Source of the DNA: Spirosoma endbachense
Lineage (GTDB): Bacteria > Bacteroidota > Bacteroidia > Cytophagales > Spirosomataceae
Reading direction: 5' to 3'
Length of the DNA stretch: 64,000 nucleotides
Assembly: GCF_010233585.1 (NCBI RefSeq)
Contig: NZ_CP045997.1
Span: 2,169,237 to 2,233,236, forward strand
Position 1 is the first letter of the stretch. Each line of letters opens with the position of its first letter. The translations under genes were made by a program, and so were the position numbers. Below are positions 1-9,020 of this stretch, piece by piece. The notes beneath the pieces are model-generated. The model saw only the letters and a list, made by a program, of their open reading frames with translations. It was not told the origin of the DNA and searched no databases.

Positions 1-2048
1 AGTCCAAATAACTGCTTGTCCCGTCGGCCCCAGAGCGTATGAACCGCCAGCACCATCAGTGAAACAGCACTCCGATTGACCAAATGTAGTGGAATCGGGC
101 TACCGACGAGCGCAGGCAACTCCAGAATTACTTTATTGAATGAGTTCATTGTAAGGGCATGCTCACCAGCCAGTAAATCTTCGGGCTCCCGTATATTCAT
201 GAAATTGGGATGAAGATCATAAGGAAAAAATGCAATGTTGTCCTGTTCAAACTTCTTATCGTTATCGGTCAGCCGCGGATAGAAATAGGCCACGTGCTCC
301 CCTGATTCGGCATAAAGTCGGGCCAGACCATGCGCAAACCAGGTTTTCCCCTGCTTCGACCGCATGCTGAACAAGGTAATCAGCGGTGGCTGTTCCGAAA
401 CGCGCCGGTGTTCTATTTCAATGTTGATGGCATTGCCCAACTGTTCGAACATACTTACAGCAGCACGGCTCGCCTTTGAATTGACGGCAAACTTTTTCAC
501 CGTTGGAAATACAGCCGTAACCGGGCTACCGATTCGCTGTTCGGCCTGTTCCAGTGTATTAATTCGCTTATCGGCCCAGAAGCGCAGGGCAGCCAGCAGC
601 AGGGCAATCACAAAACCAGCCCCAGCGCCAATCAAGATGAACAGCAAACGTTTGGCCGGTTTTGGCGAAAACGGAAACCCAGGGGGGTCCAGCACTGATA
701 ATGATCCATCAATGGCAATGTCCTGCCGATGCGTTGTGGCCTGATTAAGTGATTGAACCAGGCTAAGGTATTCTTTCTCTGCAACCGTCATGTCGCGGGT
801 AAGTTGCCGTTGTTCAGACTCCAGCGGAGTAAACGTAGTCGACTCTTTCTGGTAATCGTCAAGCCGTTTTTTTACCACATCCATCCGGGCTCCAGATTCC
901 TCAAACTCCAGCACTTTAGTCAGCCACTCATTGACCAGCTTCAGTTTTGGAACCGATTCGGAGGTATTGTCGGCGGCAAAATAGTTCTGGGCAATCTGTT
1001 TCAAATCAGCCGATGCCTGGTCGATCTTCGCCTGATACCGGTCCAGAACGGCCTGCGGCTGGTTGTTGGTCCGGGCATTGATCAACTGCGCTTCGGCTTC
1101 GGTCAGTTCAGCCTGCTTATCGGTTAGTGCGGTATTGATCTTGAGCAAACTCCCTCCCTGCGTCATTCGCTGACTCAGGGCATCCATGGCGGCTTTAGCC
1201 GCCCGATTCCGCATCACTTCGTCATTATATTCCGTTACTAAAGCCTCACGGGTAACGGAACGGGTCTTCAATTCATCTTCGAAGTTCAGTACGTTGTGCT
1301 GAACGTTAAACGCCCGAAGTTTCGATTCGGCATTATCAAGCAGTTTTTTTGCCTGCTTTGCCTTTTCGTCATAATACTTGACCACCGGATTGGTTTCGCC
1401 ACTTTTCAGCGATGTGTAGCGCTGGTTCAGTTCCGTAATGGCCAGCGCCAATGTTTGCTGCGCCACCGCCGGATCTTCAGCCTCATATTCAAGGTCAAGC
1501 ATATCACTGCCATTTCGACGGTTTGCTTTCAGTTTTTTGCTGATATGCTCGGGTGAATAATCCGAATCTGATTCCAGAATCAGCTTTCTGATCGGGTTAT
1601 CGGTCTGGCTTTGAGCGAGACTATCGATCCGCATGCGTGTGTATTCAGGATCGCCCACCCGCACTAACGACTGGCGCAAACTGGCAGGAATGGCTCGCTG
1701 CAAATTCTGAAAACTGGCCGCCGACAGTTGCTTTTCGGTTGGCTTTGTTAGCTGTAGATGCTGACTCAACAGATTAACGCCCACATGATAGAGCGTCTGA
1801 TTTGAGTTGAGTGTTGTCAGAATATTGTCAAAAGCATTACTGACAGCGGCATAATCGGCCTGAAAACCTTCCTGGGCAGAGCGCAGAGAATAGCCAGATG
1901 TAAAGCCGGTGTAAAGCGTAGCTTTGGTTTCATAAATCCGGGTTTCATTCCGCATGAAATAATAGACCGCTCCTGCCGCCAGGCATGGGAACAGAATAAA
2001 CCAGATGAGATGCTGCTTCAGAAGCCGCCCGAGTCCTTGAAGTGTCAT
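1..2048 (-). CDS. Wzz/Wzc-like polysaccharide co-polymerase, C-terminus beyond window
   Basis: Inner-membrane chain-length and export regulator of an exopolysaccharide locus. The frame opens at ATG 2048 and stays open to the window edge, giving about 682 residues. The N-terminus has a membrane segment at about residues 14-32, then a long periplasmic region rich in predicted coiled coil. A proline-rich GNVR-like stretch (PPGFPFSPKPAKR) precedes a second membrane segment near 470-488. The cytoplasmic part resembles a bacterial tyrosine-kinase ATPase: a Walker-A-like SKQGKT sits near residues 564-569. However, the usual Walker A-prime (LLIDAD) and Walker B (IIDTPP) positions read AYFYPR and ILELPAL, so the kinase looks degenerate. 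It starts 4 nt after the stop of the TolC-like gene, so the two are probably co-transcribed. Family assignment is firm; loss of kinase activity is inference. Confidence 0.85.
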   Translation of the reverse strand, partial: MTLQGLGRLLKQHLIWFILFPCLAAGAVYYFMRNETRIYETKATLYTGFTSGYSLRSAQEGFQADYAAVSNAFDNILTTLNSNQTLYHVGVNLLSQHLQLTKPTEKQLSAASFQNLQRAIPASLRQSLVRVGDPEYTRMRIDSLAQSQTDNPIRKLILESDSDYSPEHISKKLKANRRNGSDMLDLEYEAEDPAVAQQTLALAITELNQRYTSLKSGETNPVVKYYDEKAKQAKKLLDNAESKLRAFNVQHNVLNFEDELKTRSVTREALVTEYNDEVMRNRAAKAAMDALSQRMTQGGSLLKINTALTDKQAELTEAEAQLINARTNNQPQAVLDRYQAKIDQASADLKQIAQNYFAADNTSESVPKLKLVNEWLTKVLEFEESGARMDVVKKRLDDYQKESTTFTPLESEQRQLTRDMTVAEKEYLSLVQSLNQATTHRQDIAIDGSLSVLDPPGFPFSPKPAKRLLFILIGAGAGFVIALLLAALRFWADKRINTLEQAEQRIGSPVTAVFPTVKKFAVNSKASRAAVSMFEQLGNAINIEIEHRRVSEQPPLITLFSMRSKQGKTWFAHGLARLYAESGEHVAYFYPRLTDNDKKFEQDNIAFFPYDLHPNFMNIREPEDLLAGEHALTMNSFNKVILELPALVGSPIPLHLVNRSAVSLMVLAVHTLWGRRDKQLFG

Positions 2049-2052
2049 ATGG

Positions 2053-2871
2053 CTAGTTGCGTTTCAGTTGTTGAATAGGTACTCCAACGAATAATTCAAG
2101 TGCATACATGCTCTTGATGAACTGGGTTTTGGCCTGTTCAACGGTTGTGCGGGTTTCGGCATAGCGGTTGCTATTGAACGCGTGCGTTTCGGGCGTGATC
2201 TTTCCTTTCTGCAATTCTACTTCTGCAATCCGATAGGCGGCCAGCGATGCCTGATCGTCGCGCAACCGGATTTGCAGAACGCGCTGAGACAGAATCAGAT
2301 CCTGATACATATTGAACAAATCGCGCTTTAGCTGAATTTCGGCGGTTCGCTTGCGTTCCTGCGTAGCTTCATAATTTGCCCTGGCCAGTCGAATCTGCTG
2401 AGGCCGACCAAATAAATCATGAATACTGATCGATACATTTACCCCGGCCCGATAACCATTGGAAATCTGTCCTAACTGGTCGGTCACATTGGTACCCGTT
2501 GACAGAATCGCCTGATTACCCGTCGAATAATTAGCAAACCCGTTCAGATTCTGTAAGATCTGAAGTTTGGCGAGTTGGTAGGCTGCCAGTTGTGAATTTG
2601 AAACGGCACTCTCAAATTTCACGGAGGGCGCATAGGTTAATGCCAGTTTATACATCTCCTCAAACGAGATTAACTGCTGGGCAATATCTTTGTGAAAATC
2701 GAATGGCATGCTATCGACAGGCACGCCATCGGCGGGCGTTGCCTGTGGTTTTTGCGGGGCCGTTTGCGCAGGAACCGCTCCCTGGCTATAGCCCCCCGTA
2801 TACCCGATGGTCAACAAAACCAGCCCCAGCATACACTGTCGGGCAAGTCGGTCTATTTTAAACTTCTTCAT
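2053..2871 (-). CDS. Short TolC-like outer-membrane efflux protein of the exopolysaccharide locus
   Basis: 272-residue outer-membrane protein of the OEP/TolC family. It has a signal peptide (MKKFKIDRLARQ, then a hydrophobic stretch ending near GGYSQG), a proline-rich linker, then helical OEP sequence with typical patterns (SFEEMYKLALTYAPSVK, QIRLARANYEATQERK) and the usual family ending ELFVGVPIQQL. Normal TolC proteins are about 420-480 residues with two OEP repeats; only one repeat fits here. Both termini look natural, so it appears to be a genuine half-length protein and not a frameshifted one. It lies between a glycosyltransferase and the Wzz/Wzc-like gene, the position where a Wza/Poly_export protein is common. 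A role as outer-membrane exit for the polysaccharide is inferred from that context. Confidence 0.85.
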   Translation of the reverse strand: MKKFKIDRLARQCMLGLVLLTIGYTGGYSQGAVPAQTAPQKPQATPADGVPVDSMPFDFHKDIAQQLISFEEMYKLALTYAPSVKFESAVSNSQLAAYQLAKLQILQNLNGFANYSTGNQAILSTGTNVTDQLGQISNGYRAGVNVSISIHDLFGRPQQIRLARANYEATQERKRTAEIQLKRDLFNMYQDLILSQRVLQIRLRDDQASLAAYRIAEVELQKGKITPETHAFNSNRYAETRTTVEQAKTQFIKSMYALELFVGVPIQQLKRN

Positions 2872-2934
2872 GTTGTTCGCTGTCGAAAAACTATTTTTTT
2901 TGTCTTCAGTGGACGGCTGCCTGATCCAGACTGT

Positions 2935-4161
2935 CTACTGCCTGCTGCCAACAGTCGGCTGCCCACTGAAAACGGCCTTCGGAACCTGCTGAATAACAGC
3001 TTCAAATTCATAGGCACGTCGCTCCCAGGAGTTCGCCTGAGCCGTGTCGACCCGTTGCTGTACTCGTTCGGGGTCTGTGTCGGCGAGTGCCCACCGAATG
3101 GCCTCCGCAAAGGCCTGGGGCGTATCAGCTAATTCGATAATACCGGTAAAATCGTCCAGTATCGAAAAGGGCGTGGATACTACCGACAGTCCGGCCGCCA
3201 GGTACTCGTTAATTTTCAGTGGATAAATCGTATACGTATGCTTGTTACAGACAAACGGTATGACACCTACCCGCCACTTGGCCAGTAACGGCGGCAGTTC
3301 GGCAGGCTGATGCGGTGGAATAAACCTGACATTCGGGAAAGCGCGCAATCGTTCGGGTAATTGGGGTTCGTGGACTTCCCCAATAAACTGAAACTCGACA
3401 TCAGGCATAGTTCGGGCACAATACTCCATAATGTCAATGTTGACCCGGTTATCTGCCGATCCCAGATACCCTACAACCGGCTTTTCGGGAGGGTTTTGCT
3501 GAGCCAGCAGCCGGGTCTGATTGAAAAGCTCAAAATTGGCCCCGTTCTTGACACAGAATGTATTGGGCTGTTGCGCTGATTTATCCTGGCGCAAGGTTTC
3601 GGAGGTAGCAATGACCGCATCGACTCGCCGGAGATACGCTTCTTCATACCGATACCCGTGCCGACTCATCCAGTCACCGGCGGTTGTAATCTCATCGAAA
3701 CAGTAATAGATTGTTGCACACTCATTCAGTTTGCCCAACAGCGGTAAACCAATAACCGGATTAAAGGCATTGATAACCAGCGGCCGATGCATATTTAGCC
3801 GACGCATCACATCACGCACCCCACTAGCCAGCCGATCGGTATTCCAGTGAAGCATCTGATCGTGTGGGCGAGCCGCCAGCCAGTTGAGTGGAAGCATGAC
3901 GGGAGGTGCCCAGACATACAGTTCTCCGCCGTGCTCGGTCGGTATTTTGGCCAGCGGGTTATTCAAATGCATAATTTTCCGAACCGGAATATCCTGTCGG
4001 CCAGTCATTCCCTGCGCCAGATCCTTAACCGTATACAGATAATCGACAAACAATACCCGATGGCGAGCCGAAAGCTCTGTCATGAGTTGCACGACTGCCT
4101 TCTGAAAATCGCCTTTCCAGGATGTTTGCGCAATGCAGATGATACTATCAAATTGCTTCAT
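2935..4161 (-). CDS. GT-B fold glycosyltransferase (family 4-like)
   Basis: 408-residue soluble cytoplasmic glycosyltransferase for exopolysaccharide assembly. The N-terminal half carries the Rossmann-like start (FDSIICIAQTSW) and CFDEITTAGDW, resembling TuaH/GT4-type enzymes. The C-terminal donor domain contains NGANFELF near the middle and a KINEYLAAGLSVVSTPF block, the EYxAxGxPVVST pattern that binds the nucleotide sugar. The start overlaps the end of the upstream polymerase gene by 14 nt, indicating translational coupling. The last residues (VFSGQPTVGSRQ) run into a CAG-rich degenerate repeat around 2930-2990 and look unlike the rest of the domain. Sugar specificity cannot be read from sequence. 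Confidence 0.85.
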   Translation of the reverse strand: MKQFDSIICIAQTSWKGDFQKAVVQLMTELSARHRVLFVDYLYTVKDLAQGMTGRQDIPVRKIMHLNNPLAKIPTEHGGELYVWAPPVMLPLNWLAARPHDQMLHWNTDRLASGVRDVMRRLNMHRPLVINAFNPVIGLPLLGKLNECATIYYCFDEITTAGDWMSRHGYRYEEAYLRRVDAVIATSETLRQDKSAQQPNTFCVKNGANFELFNQTRLLAQQNPPEKPVVGYLGSADNRVNIDIMEYCARTMPDVEFQFIGEVHEPQLPERLRAFPNVRFIPPHQPAELPPLLAKWRVGVIPFVCNKHTYTIYPLKINEYLAAGLSVVSTPFSILDDFTGIIELADTPQAFAEAIRWALADTDPERVQQRVDTAQANSWERRAYEFEAVIQQVPKAVFSGQPTVGSRQ

Positions 4162-5644
4162 AATGGAGGGGTGCGGGTAAAGGTTGATCTATGTCTGAAT
4201 CTGAGGTTTCCGGTTTCCTGTCCCACCGGTAACTGGTGGCAATCAGAATGGTACTGATAAAGACGACACTATTGGTTGGAAACTGGCCCAGCACCGGATT
4301 GGAGTAGCCCATTACGGCGATGCCGAAAAATTCGGCCAGAAAACCGTACATCACTTTAATCATCCACGGATCTTTGAGCCGCCACACCTGATATACCCCA
4401 AGGCCAGCCAGCCCAGTCAGCATCAGGATATAGAGTGTTACCCCAACCCGCCCGGTCTCGATCCAGAGTTCGACGTACCAGCTGTCCGGGGGAATTTGCG
4501 CGGCCCAGTGCCAGGGCGAAAACCGGGCACCCATATCGGTGGAAGTACCAATACCAGCTCCAAATGGCAGATCCTGCAGGTATGTACGCAGCTTTGCCTG
4601 ATTTTGCAGTCGCAGTATAAACGAAGGATCGTTCATCGGTGTCAGTGCTGAGCGCATTCGCTGAACCTGATAGTTGGAACTGCCGACACTGGTATACATC
4701 AAGAGCAAAAACAGGGGTACGGCAAAGGCAAAGCCAATGAGTAACTTCATAAAATCCCGTTTCAAAAGCAGATAAAACGGAAATCCGGCGAGTAGTACAA
4801 ACAGTGCGCTACGTGTTCCCGAAACGGCATAGCCCCAGAAGAAAATCAGCGTTAACAGGGCGTAAGCTGCTTTATAGTGCACTTTTTTCTCTTCAAAAAC
4901 GCGAATGAGTGCCACCAGCGTAGCTCCGGCCATTTCGGCCCCGAATTGAGCGGCATCGGAGTAAAATGAAAAAGCGCGAAGCTGACCGAAAAGCAGGTGC
5001 GTTTTAGCATTATTCCCGGAATACAACCACGCCAGTTCATCGGGCGACAGGCCAATGTATTGCTGTTTGAAGGACCAGAGCGCAGCCAGAAACGACCAGA
5101 TCAACCAGGAATTTACAAAAATACGGACATCTTTCCGGGTGATGGGGGCTACCAGAACCATACAGGCCACCAGAAACCAGTGTAGCGAAAAAGCCCGCAC
5201 GTGAAAAAACCAGGCTGGACGATACGGGGCTTCCGGGTTAAACAATTCAATGACGGTATACAGAAACCAGATGGCTACAAAGAAAAAAGCCGGACTTCGT
5301 AACCGACTCCACTCCATACGCTGTCCATTCAGAAACAGGCTTAGCAAGGTCAGTGCCAGTACCCCATCTACCAGCAGGCCAGCCGGAACGGAAACATGCA
5401 CGAAACGCGCAAAACCAACAATAAAACAAAGCTGAAGGTATAGAAACAAGCCAAAACGAGGTTCCAGAAACACCAGGATCAGCAGCCCCAATAATAGGGG
5501 AGCCAGAATAGCCAGCACAGCCCCTGCCCCACCAAGCTTACTGATCAGATAACCAGCCCCAACCGTGTAAAGCCCCCCAGCGAGGCTATACAACCAAAAT
5601 TGGTTCGATGATCGATTGCTCAGTGAAAAAATGGATTGTGCCAT
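4148..5644 (-). CDS. O-antigen ligase/polymerase family membrane protein (Wzy-like)
   Basis: 498-residue polytopic inner-membrane protein with about 10-12 hydrophobic segments. It carries the family landmarks SGTRSALFVLL in the middle and PDSWYVELWIETGRVG in the large periplasmic loop, typical of O-antigen ligase / Wzy_C proteins. These enzymes transfer or polymerise undecaprenyl-linked oligosaccharides on the periplasmic side. In this locus, with no separate Wzy visible, it is most likely the repeat-unit polymerase; a ligase role is the alternative. The gene sits 21 nt after the preceding GT2 gene and overlaps the next glycosyltransferase by 14 nt. Confidence 0.85.
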   Translation of the reverse strand: MAQSIFSLSNRSSNQFWLYSLAGGLYTVGAGYLISKLGGAGAVLAILAPLLLGLLILVFLEPRFGLFLYLQLCFIVGFARFVHVSVPAGLLVDGVLALTLLSLFLNGQRMEWSRLRSPAFFFVAIWFLYTVIELFNPEAPYRPAWFFHVRAFSLHWFLVACMVLVAPITRKDVRIFVNSWLIWSFLAALWSFKQQYIGLSPDELAWLYSGNNAKTHLLFGQLRAFSFYSDAAQFGAEMAGATLVALIRVFEEKKVHYKAAYALLTLIFFWGYAVSGTRSALFVLLAGFPFYLLLKRDFMKLLIGFAFAVPLFLLLMYTSVGSSNYQVQRMRSALTPMNDPSFILRLQNQAKLRTYLQDLPFGAGIGTSTDMGARFSPWHWAAQIPPDSWYVELWIETGRVGVTLYILMLTGLAGLGVYQVWRLKDPWMIKVMYGFLAEFFGIAVMGYSNPVLGQFPTNSVVFISTILIATSYRWDRKPETSDSDIDQPLPAPLHYEAI

Positions 5645-5665
5645 GCTCTATACTCTCAAAAGCGA

Positions 5666-6856
5666 TTAAATAAGCGCGTCCACTGCGTTGGCCCGACGAA
5701 CTTTCTCCCACGTTCCTGATTGGTTACCACGCAAATAGCGGGCCAGACCGGCCAGTGCACATACATTCATAAAGGTGAAGTAGAACGGCACAAAAACGAT
5801 TTTCCAACGCAGTTGACGTTTTTCAAGGATATACCCCAGCCAGGCAGCCCCATAGAACAGAACTTGTGCCGCCAGCAACACGCCCCAGCCCGATGCCCAG
5901 CCATCACGAATGACCAATCCGATGTTGAGCAATAAAATCAGTGGCAGGCATATGGGGGTAACGGCCCAGCGCATCACCCGGTGCGAAACGTATTCGAATG
6001 TGAGCAGTCCATGACGGAACGGGTTCAGCAGGTTTTTCAACCAGACCATCGACTGGAAGCCACCGGCCGCAATTCTGATTTTCCGCTTTTGCTCATCGAT
6101 GATGGAAAACGAAGGCCGTTCGAGCGCATAAGCCTCTGGCTCATAGGCGACCCGATAGCCCCGTTCAGCAATCAGAAGCGAAATCATAAAATCATCCAGA
6201 ATCGTATCCGGCGAAACCGGTTCATACAACTCGGTACGAACAGCAAACAACTCACCCGCAGCCCCAACGATCGTATGCAGCTCGGCATCCCATTTTTTCA
6301 GTTGAGACTCATACTTCCAGTAAAGCCCCTCCCCCGAACCTGCCGCCGATTCGCTGTCGGCGGTCTGAATCCGCTTTTCTCCGGCAACGGCTCCAACTTT
6401 AGGATCATGGAAGTGGCGCACTATATTTTTGACGGCATCAAGATTTAGCTGCGTATTGGCATCCGTGAAAATGACGATCGGCGTTTGAATCTGCTGCATC
6501 GCCCGATTCATTGCCGCCACTTTACCGCGCCGTTCGCTACCGCCCAGAATCTCGACGGCATTGCCATACGTAGTGCGCAGGTAGGCATCTGAATTGTCCG
6601 TTGACCCTTCGGTCACAAATAGAAAACGAATGTGTTCACGGGGGTATATCTGGCCTAGCGAGTTCGCTACCTTGGCGGGCAGGCAGTCGAGTTCGTTATA
6701 GGCGGGCACGATGAGCGTAACATCTGGTGTAAAATCCGGCGAATCAGCCACGGGCTGACGTTTAGGCCGCAACTTAATGAGCACCCAAACCACTACGCCA
6801 TAACCCAGATAGGTGTAGAGTACAAGTCCGATACAAATCAGTAGCAGTAGTTCCAT
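5666..6856 (-). CDS. Membrane-anchored family 2 glycosyltransferase
   Basis: 396-residue processive-type GT2 enzyme. One N-terminal membrane helix (residues 1-22) is followed by the GT-A core: VTLIVPAYNE, TEGSTDNSD, the metal-binding FTDANTQLN (DxD-like), LDDFMISLLIAERGYRV (acceptor acid region), then a RKIRIAAGGFQSM block where the QxxRW motif usually lies. Three to four membrane helices close the protein (about 295-370). The layout resembles hyaluronan/cellulose-synthase-type transferases that extend a glycan at the membrane. It is followed after 21 nt by the polymerase gene. The exact QxxRW motif is not present, which argues for a single-addition rather than processive enzyme. Confidence 0.85.
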   Translation of the reverse strand: MELLLLICIGLVLYTYLGYGVVVWVLIKLRPKRQPVADSPDFTPDVTLIVPAYNELDCLPAKVANSLGQIYPREHIRFLFVTEGSTDNSDAYLRTTYGNAVEILGGSERRGKVAAMNRAMQQIQTPIVIFTDANTQLNLDAVKNIVRHFHDPKVGAVAGEKRIQTADSESAAGSGEGLYWKYESQLKKWDAELHTIVGAAGELFAVRTELYEPVSPDTILDDFMISLLIAERGYRVAYEPEAYALERPSFSIIDEQKRKIRIAAGGFQSMVWLKNLLNPFRHGLLTFEYVSHRVMRWAVTPICLPLILLLNIGLVIRDGWASGWGVLLAAQVLFYGAAWLGYILEKRQLRWKIVFVPFYFTFMNVCALAGLARYLRGNQSGTWEKVRRANAVDALI

Positions 6857-6880
6857 TTGGTTGTCGTTCGTAAGGGCTGC

Positions 6881-7831
6881 TCAGGCCGTCACCGCTATGG
6901 GTGGCGATGCTGACCTGGCTTGCTTGTTTGTGTGTTTCAGGTTCCAGATAATGGCGTCTTTAATGGCCTTGAGGTAAGCCGGTTGCCAGCGAATCAGGTA
7001 TTGGATGAGCGCCTTCGGAATGGCCAGGCCGAAGTAATACAGGCAAAAAATCAGTAAGGGAAATCCCGTCACATTACGACGCATGAACCACAACCGGTTT
7101 CGTGTGTGGTAGTACACTTTCATCGGATTCATTTTTCCCACGCTCATCGATTCGCGGTGATAAATCAGGGCTTCAGCCTGGTAATAAATCTGAAAGCCCG
7201 CCCGCCGAATCCGTGCCGACCAGTCAAGTTCTTCGTAGTAAAGAAAATAACTATCATCCAGTGAACCAGCCCGTTTCAGTACGAGCTGACTAACCATCAT
7301 AGCAGCACCATGCGCGAAATAAGTTGGGCCCGATTGATCATGCTGGCCCTTATCGGGTTCCATTAGGCCAATTGCCCAGGTGCGGCCCGTGTAGGAATTC
7401 AGCGGATGATACCCAGCATACTGGATAACGTTCGGCTGATCGAAATAGCGAATCTTGGGACAGGTAACGCCAATGGTTGAATCCCGGCGAAACGGCTCCA
7501 GCAAGGTCTCCAACAGATTAGGCGTAACGATGGTATCGTTATTCAGGAAAAAGTAAAAGTCGCCTTTCGCATGCTGGAGTCCCAGGTTATTGCCGCCCGA
7601 AAAGCCCAGATTATCCGGACTAACGATTACCGTCACATTCGGAAAATTGCCCTGCCGAATTCGCTCAGCCGGGTTTTCCAGAGAACCATTGTCGACGACG
7701 ATAATTTCAAAATTCGGATATGTCAGCTGTCGGGTAGACTCCAGCATGTCACAGGTCACCACCGCCTGATTGTAGTTGATGGTAATCAGCGAAATAAGGG
7801 GGGACGAATCTATACGTTCTCCTTCTGCCAT
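6881..7831 (-). CDS. Family 2 glycosyltransferase, rhamnosyltransferase-like
   Basis: 316-residue GT2 enzyme. Visible motifs are PLISLITINYNQ at the N-terminus, IIVVDNGSLEN, FSGGNNLGLQHAKGDF, the DxD-type FLNNDTIVTPN and YYEELDWSARIRRAGFQIYY. This order is typical of dTDP-rhamnosyltransferase-like WcaA/RfbF relatives. A hydrophobic stretch near residues 258-280 may be a membrane anchor. Its 5-prime end overlaps the upstream sugar transferase by 22 nt, so the two are translationally coupled. Donor and acceptor are unknown; rhamnose is suggested only by family resemblance. Confidence 0.85.
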   Translation of the reverse strand: MAEGERIDSSPLISLITINYNQAVVTCDMLESTRQLTYPNFEIIVVDNGSLENPAERIRQGNFPNVTVIVSPDNLGFSGGNNLGLQHAKGDFYFFLNNDTIVTPNLLETLLEPFRRDSTIGVTCPKIRYFDQPNVIQYAGYHPLNSYTGRTWAIGLMEPDKGQHDQSGPTYFAHGAAMMVSQLVLKRAGSLDDSYFLYYEELDWSARIRRAGFQIYYQAEALIYHRESMSVGKMNPMKVYYHTRNRLWFMRRNVTGFPLLIFCLYYFGLAIPKALIQYLIRWQPAYLKAIKDAIIWNLKHTNKQARSASPPIAVTA

Positions 7832-8979
7832 ACTGCCTTGAGCGTTTTCAGAAGAATAAGCATATCGGTCCGGAATGAATAGCGCTTGGCATAAAGTACA
7901 TCGAGCTGAATCCGCTCCAGATCCGATACCTTTGATTTGCCACGCTTCGTAACCTGCCAGAGCCCCGTTAAGCCAGCCGGAGCCGCAAAACGGCGGGCGT
8001 AGCCAATGGTGGTGAGTTTTTCGGCCTCGTAGAGTGGCAGGGGCCGATTGCCGACAAAAGACATGTCGCCCCGCAAAATATTGAATAACTGTGGGAGTTC
8101 GTCGATACTGGTGTTTCGAAGTACCTTACCCAGACGGGTTACGCGTGGATCTTCTTTAAACTTCGAGAACATTGCTTTTGCCTTCTGTTCGCGCTGATAC
8201 AGTGTTTCGCAGATTTGTTTCTGATCCATAAACAGAGGCCGCTGGCACTCCGTACCGGCCAACTGGCACTCTTCACACCGCTCGTCGGCTGGCTTTTCGG
8301 CGGCTGGTGCATTGTACATGTTCTGTGATGCCATTCCGGCCAGAAGTTGATCGGCACCGGTCTTCATCGTTCGAAATTTGTACATATCAAAAATCCTGAA
8401 TCCTGTTCCGACCCGTTTAGAGCTATAGAAAACCGGACCCTTGGAGTCAAGTTTAACCAGTATGGCTACCACCAGTAAAATAGGTGATATCAGCGTCAGG
8501 ATAAACAGTGAAACACCAATGTCGAAGAGTCGCTTTCCAAGTGGAATACGAATCGACGACGACTTTGGATTGACGTAACCACTTTGTCCGTATGCTTTCT
8601 TCTGGATCAGGTACGACAGTCGAATACGCAGTGCATCCTCCGAATAATCATGCGGAAATGCATCGATGACATGCCCATGAAAAGGGTCTACAGTCAGATC
8701 AATATTCGTTCGATCCGTTAATAGTACCACTGGCAGCTGACTGGTTGTATGCCTGGCAACCAATCCATTCAGAAAACTGATGCTATCCAGATCATCATTG
8801 TATAGCACAAGATCGACAGGTTCGCGCCCGTCTACGTGTGCCAACGCCGTCCGCCCATCGGGTACGCTAATGACGTCAATTTGGGATTGGAATGCCTGCT
8901 GAAACGACTGAACCAGTCGGTCATCTTTTTCCACATAAAGCACCCGGAACGGCTTGACGTTTTCTTTTACTTCCTGCAT
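7810..8979 (-). CDS. Undecaprenyl-phosphate sugar transferase with N-terminal pseudo-receiver
   Basis: 389 residues in two parts. Residues 10-130 look like a CheY-type receiver: FRVLYVEKDD keeps the acidic pair, but the phospho-acceptor position reads VDLVLYN (Asn for Asp) and the conserved Lys region reads DAFPHDY, so phosphorylation is unlikely. Residues about 150-389 are a WcaJ/EpsE-type polyprenyl-phosphate hexose-1-phosphate transferase: one membrane hairpin (LFDIGVSLFILTLISPILLVVAI), KFRTMK, DPRVTRLGKVLR, SIDELPQLFNILRGDMSFVGNRP and PAGLTGLWQV. It would start repeat-unit synthesis. Between KFRTMK and DPRVTR lies an insertion of about 60 residues with four cysteines (CEEC, TEC, QIC). It overlaps the next GT gene by 22 nt. 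Confidence 0.9.
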   Translation of the reverse strand: MQEVKENVKPFRVLYVEKDDRLVQSFQQAFQSQIDVISVPDGRTALAHVDGREPVDLVLYNDDLDSISFLNGLVARHTTSQLPVVLLTDRTNIDLTVDPFHGHVIDAFPHDYSEDALRIRLSYLIQKKAYGQSGYVNPKSSSIRIPLGKRLFDIGVSLFILTLISPILLVVAILVKLDSKGPVFYSSKRVGTGFRIFDMYKFRTMKTGADQLLAGMASQNMYNAPAAEKPADERCEECQLAGTECQRPLFMDQKQICETLYQREQKAKAMFSKFKEDPRVTRLGKVLRNTSIDELPQLFNILRGDMSFVGNRPLPLYEAEKLTTIGYARRFAAPAGLTGLWQVTKRGKSKVSDLERIQLDVLYAKRYSFRTDMLILLKTLKAVWQKENV

Positions 8980-9020
8980 ATTCGTCGGAAATTAAGGTTC
9001 GTCGTTATGTAAGGGTGAAT

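Noticed and set aside
364..1556. Plus-strand ORFs of 86-126 codons
   Set aside because: They lie antisense to the continuous Wzz/Wzc-like frame on the minus strand, which shows clear domain motifs.
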